In this document: positions 49,912-58,115 of the stretch, one piece after another
Layout of the letters: every line of letters starts with the position of its first letter
Numbering within the stretch: position 1 is the first letter of the stretch
DNA from: Nocardia concava NBRC 100430
GTDB lineage: Bacteria > Actinomycetota > Actinomycetes > Mycobacteriales > Mycobacteriaceae
Direction of reading: 5' to 3'
Length of the DNA: 64,000 bases
Assembly: GCF_000308815.1 (NCBI RefSeq)
Contig: NZ_BAFX01000075.1
Coordinates: 248,001 to 312,000 of the forward strand
The notes under the pieces: generated by a model
Told to the model about the DNA's origin: nothing
The model's database searches: none
Seen by the model: the letters and a program-made list of their open reading frames with translations, nothing else
Program-made: the position numbers and the translations under genes

Positions 49912-52278
49912 ATGCCTTTGACCTTCTTCGAGACCATGCGCGGCGAGCTCTACGACGCCGACGGGCACGCCCATCATGTGGCGATGGATCTGCGCTGCGA
50001 GTCCGGGCATGCGCGCGGGTTCGTCACCAATGGCCGCGCCCGCATCACCGGGACCATTCGCGCGTTGCCGTGGGTGGACGGCGCCGCAGTGCTGGGCACC
50101 CTGGTCGCGTTGCCGGTGACCAAGCGGCTGATGAGCTACGAACTCGACTTCCGCGACGACGAGGGCCGCGACTGGCGGCTGAGCGGGCGCAAGGATGTGC
50201 GCTGGTTGCGGCGCGCGCACGCCAGCCTCACCAATCTCGACACCACGCTCTTCCGTGAGGGCGAGCAGGTCGCGCAGGGCCGAATGCAGTTCTTCGCCAA
50301 CGACTATCCGAGTTTCCTGCGCTCGTTCCAGCCGTGGGTGTCGCTGCGCTCGGACCTGCCCGACGGCACCCGGCCCGAAGGAGTGTTCACCCCGGGACAG
50401 CTCGAGACCCTGGCCGCGCTGGCGGAGGTGCTCATCGAGCCGGGCGGGTCGGTGCCACCGGTCGACGCGGCCACCCTCGCCCGCCTGGACGCCTACATCG
50501 GCAATATGACCCCGCTGATGCAGTCGGGTTTGCGCACGGCGCTGCGCGGTCTGGACGCGGCGGCGCGCGCCAAGCACGGCAAACGCGCGGCGGCACTGCC
50601 GATCACGCAGCGTCAGGCGCTGGTCGAGGACGCCCGCCGCGGCAAGACGCTGCGTCATGCCGTCGACGCGATCGAAACCCCGTTGCGGATTGCACATTTC
50701 AGTGACCGCTGGTACCTGGACGCGATCGGCGCGCCCCGCTACGACGCGCCCGTCCGCGAGCAGCGTCCGGGCTGGATGGCCAATGTCACCACCGCGGGCG
50801 AACTCTCGCCCCGCGAGCTCGTCGACTGCGATGTGGTGGTGATCGGCACCGGCGCGGGCGGTGCGGCGGTCGCGGCCCGGCTCACCGAGCAGGGCCTGGG
50901 CGTGGTGATGGTCGAGGAGGGCGAGTACGCGGGCCGCACGGAATTCCGCGGCGCGCTGGGGGACCGCACCCAGAAGTATTGGCGCGACGGCGGATACAAC
51001 CTGGCGCTCGGCAACTCGGTACTGGGTGTGAGCACCGGGCGGCTGGTCGGCGGCACCACCGCCATCAACTCCGGCACCGCCTTCCGCACACCGGACGCGG
51101 TGCTGCGCGAATGGCTCGAGCTGGGCTTTCCCGGCGATTTCACCCCCGAGGCGTTCACCCCGTATCTGGACGAGGTCGCCGCCGAATTGGGCATCACCGC
51201 CGCCGATCCCCGGTATCTGGGCCGCGTCGCCGACATCATCGGCGCGGGCGCGGACGCGATGGGCGCCGCGCACGGGCCGCTGCCGCGCAATGCCGTCGGC
51301 TGCGACGGTCAGGGTCAATGCGTGTACGGCTGCCCGACCGAGGCCAAACGCAGCAGCAATGTCAGCTGGGTGCCGCGCGCGCTGAAGGGTGGCGCGCAGC
51401 TCTACACCGGTCTGAGCGTCAACCGGATCCTGATGTCGGGCAGCCACGCCGGCGGGGTGCTGGCAGAGGGGCAGGACGAACACGGCGCACCGCGCACCGT
51501 CGAGATCCGCTCGCGCGCGGTGGTGGTCGCGACCGGGACGCTCATGACGCCGTTGCTGTTGCGCCGCAACGGGATCAGCCTGCCCGCACTGGGCCGCAAC
51601 CTGTCGGTGCATCCGTCGCTGGGCGCGGTCGCCCTGATGGCCGAGCCCGGGTCGCCGTGGACCGGCATCCCGCAGGGCTATCAGGTCGAGGGCCTGGGCG
51701 ATGAGCTGGTGACCTTCGAAGGCGTCACCATCCCACCGCAATTCGCCGCCGGCGTCCTGCCCTTCCACGGCGCGCGCCTGACCGAGTGGATGAACCGCTG
51801 GACCCACACCGAGCAGTTCGGCGCGATGGTGCGCGACACCGGTTGCGGCAGCGTCCATCACGGGCCGGGCGGTCGCACGCTGATCCGCTACGACCTGACC
51901 CCGCGCGTGCAGGCCGCCCTGCAGCACGCCTGCGCCGGGCTGGCCGAGCTGTTCCTGCGTGGCGGTGCGGAGGCGGTCGCGCTGCCGATCGCGGGCACCC
52001 CGCCGATCCGCACCCTCGATCAGGCCCGCACGATCGCCGAGGTTCGCCTGAGCCCCCGGCAGTTCCGCATGATGGGCCCGCATCCGCTGGGCACCGCCCG
52101 CATGGGCCGCGATGCCCGCGAGGCGGTGGTCGGCTTCGACCATCGGGTCTTCGGCACGTCAGGGCTCTATGTCGCCGACGGTTCGGTGGTCCCGACCTCG
52201 CTGGGGGTCAACCCGCAGGTCACCATCATGGCCTTCGCCCTGCGCGCAGCCGATCTGATTGCAGCCGACCTCAATTGA
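49912..52278 (+). CDS. triple-domain GMC oxidoreductase
   Basis: A 788-residue protein with three parts. Residues 1-150 form a beta-rich domain (FETMRGELYDADGHAHHVAM) not assigned. Residues about 157-265 match gluconate 2-dehydrogenase subunit 3-like sequence (FTPGQLETLAALAEVLIEPG). From about 305 comes a GMC flavoenzyme: the FAD motif VVVIGTGAGGAAVAARL, GRLVGGTTAINSGTAFR, a CDGQGQCVYGCP cluster-like Cys motif and a C-terminal VADGSVVPTSLGVNPQVTIM. It should oxidise an alcohol to an aldehyde, matching the aldehyde dehydrogenase of the operon. The ATG is at 49912. Confidence 0.88.
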   Translation: MPLTFFETMRGELYDADGHAHHVAMDLRCESGHARGFVTNGRARITGTIRALPWVDGAAVLGTLVALPVTKRLMSYELDFRDDEGRDWRLSGRKDVRWLRRAHASLTNLDTTLFREGEQVAQGRMQFFANDYPSFLRSFQPWVSLRSDLPDGTRPEGVFTPGQLETLAALAEVLIEPGGSVPPVDAATLARLDAYIGNMTPLMQSGLRTALRGLDAAARAKHGKRAAALPITQRQALVEDARRGKTLRHAVDAIETPLRIAHFSDRWYLDAIGAPRYDAPVREQRPGWMANVTTAGELSPRELVDCDVVVIGTGAGGAAVAARLTEQGLGVVMVEEGEYAGRTEFRGALGDRTQKYWRDGGYNLALGNSVLGVSTGRLVGGTTAINSGTAFRTPDAVLREWLELGFPGDFTPEAFTPYLDEVAAELGITAADPRYLGRVADIIGAGADAMGAAHGPLPRNAVGCDGQGQCVYGCPTEAKRSSNVSWVPRALKGGAQLYTGLSVNRILMSGSHAGGVLAEGQDEHGAPRTVEIRSRAVVVATGTLMTPLLLRRNGISLPALGRNLSVHPSLGAVALMAEPGSPWTGIPQGYQVEGLGDELVTFEGVTIPPQFAAGVLPFHGARLTEWMNRWTHTEQFGAMVRDTGCGSVHHGPGGRTLIRYDLTPRVQAALQHACAGLAELFLRGGAEAVALPIAGTPPIRTLDQARTIAEVRLSPRQFRMMGPHPLGTARMGRDAREAVVGFDHRVFGTSGLYVADGSVVPTSLGVNPQVTIMAFALRAADLIAADLN

Positions 52279-52386
52279 CGCTTCTTTGTCTTCTCGTGGG
52301 CTGGCGCACCACCACCGATCTTGATAGAGATTGATGGACGGACATAAGGGGTGATCCGGATCATTCCGGAGAATGGGGACGAATCA

Positions 52387-52608
52387 GTGGGTGCCAGAGC
52401 CGAACTGGAACGGGAATTGGGTGGGCCACTGAGCGCCCTGGACCTGCTCACCGAAGCCGAGACCGCCGACCTGCTGGGCATCTTCCAGCAGGCGCGCCGC
52501 ACCGAGAACACCGCCATGGTGGAGGCGGTCGACAAGACCGTCGGCGCGCTGCCGTGGCCGTTGCGCACGGCGGCGAAGAAGATCATGTTCGGCAACAAGC
52601 TCGGGTAG
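52387..52608 (+). CDS. 73-residue hypothetical protein
   Basis: From the GTG at 52387 (after GGGGACGAATCA) the protein reads VGARAELERELGGPLSALDL then an acidic-basic helical stretch ending in KIMFGNKLG. The same frame opens at a GTG at 52351, giving 85 residues. It precedes the large unknown gene by 5 bases, so they are an operon. No family is recognised; a small helical partner of the next protein is possible. Confidence 0.6.
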   Translation: MGARAELERELGGPLSALDLLTEAETADLLGIFQQARRTENTAMVEAVDKTVGALPWPLRTAAKKIMFGNKLG

Positions 52609-52613
52609 GGGAG

Positions 52614-53837
52614 ATGACCGACCTGGTGACCCGGGCGCAGATCACGCTGCTGTCCCGGACGCTGCACGTGCCCGAGGAGCGGCTGGCGCACCTCGAGAAG
52701 CTGGGCGCGGCGAATCTGCACGAACTGCAGGAGCGCATGGCGAAAGTGATGTTCGCCGAACACAATGCGATCTTCTCGCGGCTGTCGCTGCTGGTGCCGA
52801 TCATTCCGTTGTCCATCTCGCTGCCGCTGGTGCAGAAGATGGTGCCGCCGGTGATGGCCGGGCGGGCGGCGGGCGCGATCGGGGTGGATCATCCCAAGAA
52901 GGCGGCCGAGGCGGTGACCATGCTCCAGCCCGGGTATGCCGCCGAGGCCGCGCCCTACATGGATCCGCACGCGGTGGGGCAGCTGGCCGATATCGCGCCG
53001 GTCAAACCCGTCATGGCGATCATCAACGAGTTGCTGGGGCGCGGGGACTACATCACCGCCGGGCCGTTCCTGGCTTATGCGACACCGGAATTGGTGCGTG
53101 CGGTCGAGACGGATGTGCACGATGACGAGGGGCTGATCCGCTCGGCGTCCTACTCCTATTCCGGGGAGAACATCAGTGTCATCATCCGGCATCTGCTCGC
53201 CGGTGAAACCAAACGGATTCCGAAGCTGGTGCGCACGATCGTGCAGGGGTCCAAGGAGTTGCGGCTCGCGGCGCTGTCGGTGTTCGCGCGCTGCGATGCC
53301 GATGTGATCGTGGCGATCGGCGACATCCTGTTCGACACCGGGACCGCCGACGAGATCGGCGATCTGATCTCGGCGTTCCTCGCCGACGACGCGGTGCCCG
53401 AGACGCTGCGCTTCGTAGGGCAGTTGAGCCCGGCGGCGCTGGATCAGCTGGCGGCGAACCCGGTCATCGCCGAACCCGAATCGATCGACGCGATCGCGGG
53501 CGCCCTGGACGGCAGCACCGAGGCGGCGGTCTGGCGCGGCCTGCTGGAACTGGCCGAGCGCACCGATGCGGGCATCTCGCGCCGAATCGGCGGGGCGATT
53601 TCGCATTTCGACACCGCGACCCTGACCCAGTTGCCGGCGCTGGTGAGCACCGCGCATCTGTGGCCGCCGCTGTTGAAAGTGCTGGCCACCGCCGAACCCG
53701 ACGCGCAGTCGCGGATCGGGGAGCTGTGGTCGGCACTGCCGGTGCTCGAGCGCAGCGAGATCGAGCGGCGGATCGCCGATCTCGGATTGGGCGAGGCGTT
53801 GGCGACACTGACCGCAACGTTGCAGCTCACGCAATAA
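52614..53837 (+). CDS. unknown conserved protein, paralog 1 (407 aa)
   Basis: A 407-residue protein that I cannot assign. It opens with MTDLVTRAQITLLSRTLHVP, has one strongly hydrophobic stretch (about 60-80: LLVPIIPLSISLPLVQKMVP), then repeated helical units with HEAT-like spacing (GRGDYITAGPFLAYATPELV, GSKELRLAALSVFARCDADV). It may be a peripheral membrane scaffold. The protein at 58116 has the same length and sequence pattern throughout. The ATG at 52614 follows TAGGGGAG. A strong terminator lies after it. Confidence 0.75.
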   Translation: MTDLVTRAQITLLSRTLHVPEERLAHLEKLGAANLHELQERMAKVMFAEHNAIFSRLSLLVPIIPLSISLPLVQKMVPPVMAGRAAGAIGVDHPKKAAEAVTMLQPGYAAEAAPYMDPHAVGQLADIAPVKPVMAIINELLGRGDYITAGPFLAYATPELVRAVETDVHDDEGLIRSASYSYSGENISVIIRHLLAGETKRIPKLVRTIVQGSKELRLAALSVFARCDADVIVAIGDILFDTGTADEIGDLISAFLADDAVPETLRFVGQLSPAALDQLAANPVIAEPESIDAIAGALDGSTEAAVWRGLLELAERTDAGISRRIGGAISHFDTATLTQLPALVSTAHLWPPLLKVLATAEPDAQSRIGELWSALPVLERSEIERRIADLGLGEALATLTATLQLTQ

Positions 53838-53888
53838 CACTGTCGCGCGCGGCAATCGGAGCCGCGATGTCGAACGCGGCCGGAAAGC

Positions 53889-53925
53889 CCTCGGCCCCCG
53901 CCATTGTCGATGGCGGGGGCCGAGG
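53889..53925. terminator. strong bidirectional terminator hairpin
   Basis: CCTCGGCCCCCGCCA (53889-53903) pairs perfectly with 53911-53925 around TTGTCGA. It lies between the rightward unknown gene and the leftward imine-reductase-like gene and can stop both. Confidence 0.85.
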
Positions 53926-53969
53926 CGGTCGGAACCGCGTGGGCTTGCTGTGCGCGTCCAGTCCAGCGG

Positions 53970-54848
53970 TCAGTGCTTGCGCAGCGCCGCGACACTGCGT
54001 TCGAAGGCGGCCGCGCCGTGTCCCTCGGCGACCTGACGATCCACCAGAGACGCGATGCCCGACAGCGGTTCGCTGCTGATTCCGGCATCGACTGCAGCTT
54101 GGCGCAGGGCGTCGAGACCGCTCTTGGTGAACACCAGATCCTGGAAGACGTCGCCGGTGTAGTCGCCGCTGTCGATGACACGGGCGTAGGCGGGCAGCAT
54201 TTGCGACATCGCGATCATGTAGGCCGCCGCGCGCGGGGCGAACTCCGAGGCGGACACGCCCGCCGATCCGACCAGTGCGGTGCCCTGGAAGAAGCCGCCG
54301 AACATCGAGTACATGGCCGTCAGCAGCGCGAAATCGGTGAGGGCGGCCAGGCCCGCGTCGGTGCCGAAGAACTCGGCGGAGCCCAGCAATTCGAGGGTCG
54401 GGCGGTGGGTGTCGAAGATGGTCTGCGAGCCGCTGTAGAGGATGCTCGAGCCATCGGCGCCGATCATGGACGGGACCGCCATGATGCCGCCGTCGAGGAA
54501 TTCGATGCCGTGCCGCGCGGCCCAGCCCGCCAGCTCCCGCGACTGCTCCGGGGAGGTGCTGGTCAGGTTCAACAGCTGCTTGCCGCGCAGCTCGGCCGCG
54601 ATCGGGTCGAGGGTCTCGTGCACCGAGGCGTGGTCGAGCAGCACGGCGACGACCAGCCCACCGCCGCGCACCGCCTCGCCGACGGTGGCCGCCGAAACCG
54701 CCCCGGCCGCAACCAGTTCGCCGTCCTTGCCCGGCGTCCGGTTCCAGACCGTGGTCGCCACCCCGCCCTTCAGAAATGCCTGCACCAGCGCCTTGCCCAT
54801 GGCGCCGAGTCCGAGCACGGTCACCGGGCTGTGCTGAGTGTTCGTCAT
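53970..54848 (-). CDS. imine-reductase-like NAD(P)-dependent oxidoreductase
   Basis: A 292-residue protein of the 6-phosphogluconate/beta-hydroxyacid dehydrogenase fold. The N-terminal Rossmann motif is VLGLGAMGKALVQAFLKGG with the NADPH-preferring VWNRTPGK. The blocks GGIMAVPSMIGADGSSILYSG and AMYSMFGGFFQG match imine reductases rather than 6PG dehydrogenases (family knowledge). It would reduce cyclic imines or iminium ions. The upstream region has the palindrome AAGTACGTACTT at 54929-54940. The gene ends 44 bases from the shared terminator. Confidence 0.8.
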   Translation of the reverse strand: MTNTQHSPVTVLGLGAMGKALVQAFLKGGVATTVWNRTPGKDGELVAAGAVSAATVGEAVRGGGLVVAVLLDHASVHETLDPIAAELRGKQLLNLTSTSPEQSRELAGWAARHGIEFLDGGIMAVPSMIGADGSSILYSGSQTIFDTHRPTLELLGSAEFFGTDAGLAALTDFALLTAMYSMFGGFFQGTALVGSAGVSASEFAPRAAAYMIAMSQMLPAYARVIDSGDYTGDVFQDLVFTKSGLDALRQAAVDAGISSEPLSGIASLVDRQVAEGHGAAAFERSVAALRKH

Positions 54849-54928
54849 TGGGGGACAACTCCTTCGATCGTTTCCGACTGTTCCGGCGCGCGCTGAGGTC
54901 GAGATTGCCGGGATCGAAAGCGGCCCAC

Positions 54929-54940
54929 AAGTACGTACTT
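54929..54940. promoter_or_regulatory. palindrome AAGTACGTACTT upstream of the imine-reductase-like gene
   Basis: A perfect 12-bp palindrome 81 bases before the start, with a second half-site-like ACTTACTTC 10 bases on. It resembles HxlR/MarR-type operators with GTAC half sites, but no such regulator is next to it. Confidence 0.4.
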
Positions 54941-55012
54941 CCTGCTCAGGGACTTACTTCGAGGTTTGTCTCCAGCTCCAGCCGCGGCGAAAGGGCGAAA
55001 AATTCGCAGGAA

Positions 55013-56626
55013 TCAGGCGGCGCCGAACCAGCGGGTGAGGGCCGCGTCGAGGCCGTGGGGAGTGGCCGAGGTCCAGGCGACGATGCCGTCGGGGCGGATC
55101 AGCAGCGACAGTGGCTCGCGGGGCTGGGCCGGTTTGGTGGTCACCACCTCGAGGCGGTCCGACCAGGCGGACGCGGCGGCGCGTAGCTCGGGGGAGTCGG
55201 TGAGGTCGAGCAGAACGCCCTTGCCCGAAGCGAAATGCTCGGCCAGGCGGGTGCCGTCGGCCAGCTCGAAATCGGGGGTGGCCTTGCCGACGAGCGGATC
55301 GTCGCTGCCCAGGTCATAGCGTTGCAGGACGCCGGAGATCCGCTTGGCCACCTGGGTGGCCCCGTCGCGGGTGTCGAGCAGTTCGGTGACGACCGTGCGC
55401 AGGGCGCGGCTGCGCGGATCGGTGCGCATGAGCGCGACCTGCGCGCGCGTCCAGTCCAGGACCCATTCGCCGACCGGGTGGCGTTCGCGAGAATAGGTGT
55501 CCAGCAACGACTCCGGGGACCGGCCGCGGATGACGGCGGCGAGCTTCCAGCCGAGGTTGACCGCGTCGCCGATGCCGAGGTTCAGGCCCTGGCCGCCGAA
55601 GGGGGAGTGCACGTGGGCGGCATCGCCCGCGAGCAGGACCCGGCCCTTGCGGTAGTCGGGGACCTGGCGGGTGTTGTCGGTGAAGCGGGTCGCCGAAATC
55701 ACCTTGGAGATGGACACTTTCACGCCGGTGACGCGTTCGAAGCTGTCCTCGAGCTCTTCGGCGGTGACGGGGCTGACGCGGTCGGCGGGCGGGCCGTCGA
55801 GTTCGACGGTGAGGATGCGGCCGGGCTGGGGGCCGTTGACGAAGATGCCCGTCGGGGTGGTCTGCCAGCCCAGCGGCACGTTCTCGGCGCCGGTCATCTC
55901 GACCAGGGCCTGGCGGCCGGTGATTTCGGGGTCCAGGCCGGGGAATTCGAATCCGGCCAGGCGGCGCACGGTGCTGCGGCCGCCGTCGCAGCCGACCAGC
56001 CAGCTGGTGCGGATGCGGTGGTCACCGCAGTCGACGTCGACGCCCACGCCGTCGTCGGCGAAACCGGTCACCTCGATGCCGCGGCGCACGGGCACGCCGA
56101 GTTCGGCGGCGCGGCGGCCCAGCATCGCCTCGAGGGCCTGCTGGTCGACGAAGCGGGATTCGGCGGCCGGGCCCAGATCGGCGAAGGCCGGGTCCTCGGT
56201 GTCGATGCGGTCCGCGTAGAGCATGATTCCGGCGAAGTGCCCGCCCGCGCGGGGGCGCATCGCGGGCGCGGGAGGTTGCGGCGCTGCGGGAGTCGCGGGG
56301 TCGGTGGGAGTGTTCGGCGCTGCGGGAGCCGCTGGGTCGGTGGGCGACTGCGGTGCCTGGGGCTCGGCGGGGGCTTTCGGCCTCGCGAACAATCCGGTGA
56401 TGCGGGCCATCGCGGCCTCGTGGGCGGCGCGCAGGTCCGGTTCGAGCCCGCGCCGGTCCAGGGCCTGGGCGACGGGGGTGTTGATGCCGCCCGCCTTGAT
56501 GGTCATATCCGGTGCGGCCAGCCGCTCGACCACGAGGACGTCCACTCCCGCCAGGCGCAGCTCGCATGCCAGCATGAGCCCGACCGGTCCGGCTCCGACC
56601 ACCACCACATCTCGTGTCTCGTTCAT
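55013..56626 (-). CDS. FAD-dependent monooxygenase (rifampicin monooxygenase-like)
   Basis: A 537-residue class A flavin hydroxylase. The dinucleotide motif VVGAGPVGLMLACELRL, the DG motif LVGCDGGRSTVRRLAGF and the GD motif VLLAGDAAHVHSPFGGQGLN are all intact, and the C-terminal thioredoxin-like end resembles that of rifampicin monooxygenases. An unusual Ala/Pro/Thr-rich low-complexity insert of about 45 residues (about 84-128, several APxxPTDP units) sits between early strands. The ATG at 56626 is chosen. It follows the scramblase-like gene by 64 bases on the same strand. The substrate is unknown. Confidence 0.88.
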   Translation of the reverse strand: MNETRDVVVVGAGPVGLMLACELRLAGVDVLVVERLAAPDMTIKAGGINTPVAQALDRRGLEPDLRAAHEAAMARITGLFARPKAPAEPQAPQSPTDPAAPAAPNTPTDPATPAAPQPPAPAMRPRAGGHFAGIMLYADRIDTEDPAFADLGPAAESRFVDQQALEAMLGRRAAELGVPVRRGIEVTGFADDGVGVDVDCGDHRIRTSWLVGCDGGRSTVRRLAGFEFPGLDPEITGRQALVEMTGAENVPLGWQTTPTGIFVNGPQPGRILTVELDGPPADRVSPVTAEELEDSFERVTGVKVSISKVISATRFTDNTRQVPDYRKGRVLLAGDAAHVHSPFGGQGLNLGIGDAVNLGWKLAAVIRGRSPESLLDTYSRERHPVGEWVLDWTRAQVALMRTDPRSRALRTVVTELLDTRDGATQVAKRISGVLQRYDLGSDDPLVGKATPDFELADGTRLAEHFASGKGVLLDLTDSPELRAAASAWSDRLEVVTTKPAQPREPLSLLIRPDGIVAWTSATPHGLDAALTRWFGAA

Positions 56627-56690
56627 GGGACCCACAGTGGTGGTGGCCGATTGCCGGGCGCTTGCGTCGGCTTGCACGCCGCTTGCGTGG

Positions 56691-57935
56691 TCAGTTCCAG
56701 CCGCGCTGGTCCTGCTTGAGGGCGGTGTCGATGGCCAGACCCGACGCCACCACCATGGACAGCAGCGGTTGCGGGAGCTGGCGGTGGATCTGCACGACGT
56801 AGTTGTCGGCGGTGGTGAACATGGTCTTGAGCAGGCCCTCCCACGTCTTGGTGATGCGGGCGACCTCCTGACCGGTGTGATCGTGGATGGCGAAGTTCCA
56901 GGCCCGCCAGTTCTCGGCCCGGATGCCGCCGATTTGCTGGCCGTTGACCATGAAGGCGAAGTTGATCTTGCCGATCATGTTCTCCTGGATGATCTCACCG
57001 ATCGGCGCGCCATTGCCCTGCTCGAGCAGGAACTTGGACTTGAAGACCTTGGCGGGGCGGGTGATTCGCATGAGGCACTGGCCGTGCGCGTCGCGGATCT
57101 CCAGTTTGTGGGTCATGAACTGGTCATAGCTGGACAGGAACCGGACTGCCTTCTTCAGCGCCGACTGGCCGACCTCGGCGACCGCGCCGATCTGGCGGCC
57201 GTGCTGGTCGAAGACGCTGTACTCGTTGACCATTTCGATCAACTTGACCTTCTGGTTCACCACCAGCACGGGTTCGGTGAAGACGGTGCCGCCGCCGGCC
57301 TGCGCGGGGGCGACGCCCGCCTGCTGCTGGACCTGGCGCTGGATGTCGGCCGGGTTGTTGGCGCTGCCGATCTCGAGTTCCCAGGGGGTGGACTCATTGC
57401 GCGGAGCGAACTGCTGCTGACCGTAGGGCTGACCGGGCTGCTGACCGTAGTTCTGCTGCGGCGCTTGACCGTAGGGCTGCTGACCGTACTGCTGCTGGGC
57501 GAACTGCTGTTGTGGCGCTTGACCTTGCGGCTTGGGCGGCAGCTGCCCGAACTGATGCGGGGCCTGCGGGTTGTGCTGCTGAAGCTGATGCGGCTGCGAC
57601 TGCTGGGCGAAGGGCTGCCCGCCGGTCTGCGCCTGCTGGGCGAAGGCTTGCCCGCCCGTCTGCGGCTGCTGGGCGTAGGGCTGCGCGCCGGTCCGAGACT
57701 GTTGGGCGTTCGGCTGCCCACCGGTCTGCGGGACGAAAGCCTGTCCGCCGGTCTGCGGGTGCTGCTGCGGCCGTGCCTGCTGGGCGAACGGATCGGACTG
57801 CGACCGATCCGGTTGCTGGGGCGCCTGCGCGGGTTGCTGTTGGGGCTGAGTGTGATTGGTCCATTGGCTGCCGTCCCACCAGCGGAGCACTGGGGATCCG
57901 GGACGCTCGGGGTACCACCCCGCGGGTTGACTCAT
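56691..57935 (-). CDS. DUF2510 - Gln-rich repeat - scramblase-like protein
   Basis: A 414-residue protein in three parts. Residues 1-30 are a DUF2510 domain (GWYPERPGSPVLRWWDGSQWT). Residues about 30-175 are low-complexity with repeating QTGGQ, AQQ and YGQQP units. Residues about 195-410 are a scramblase/LURP-like beta-barrel domain (VLVVNQKVKLIEMVNEYSVF, KSKFLLEQGNGAPIGEI). Members of this group act at membranes. The Q-rich linker suggests a flexible or condensing tether (inference). It diverges from the unknown gene at 58116 with 180 bases between. Confidence 0.85.
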   Translation of the reverse strand: MSQPAGWYPERPGSPVLRWWDGSQWTNHTQPQQQPAQAPQQPDRSQSDPFAQQARPQQHPQTGGQAFVPQTGGQPNAQQSRTGAQPYAQQPQTGGQAFAQQAQTGGQPFAQQSQPHQLQQHNPQAPHQFGQLPPKPQGQAPQQQFAQQQYGQQPYGQAPQQNYGQQPGQPYGQQQFAPRNESTPWELEIGSANNPADIQRQVQQQAGVAPAQAGGGTVFTEPVLVVNQKVKLIEMVNEYSVFDQHGRQIGAVAEVGQSALKKAVRFLSSYDQFMTHKLEIRDAHGQCLMRITRPAKVFKSKFLLEQGNGAPIGEIIQENMIGKINFAFMVNGQQIGGIRAENWRAWNFAIHDHTGQEVARITKTWEGLLKTMFTTADNYVVQIHRQLPQPLLSMVVASGLAIDTALKQDQRGWN

Positions 57936-58115
57936 GGGCGCATCCTAACGGTGTACAGGGACTCTGCACTTTTTGCACTTTTCGCCCGGTGCTCGCCTCT
58001 ATGATGGGCGGTCGACATCGGGAGGCCGGATTCAGGTCACCCGGGGAAACGGGGAATACATGTCCGCCACAGTCGAATTCGCGGTTTGCCACGGATGCGT
58101 TAATCGGCTGGGCTT

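Noticed and set aside
49759..52143. A 794-codon minus-strand open frame
   Set aside because: Antisense to the CrtC-like and GMC genes, whose FAD and GHNWG motifs identify the real strand.
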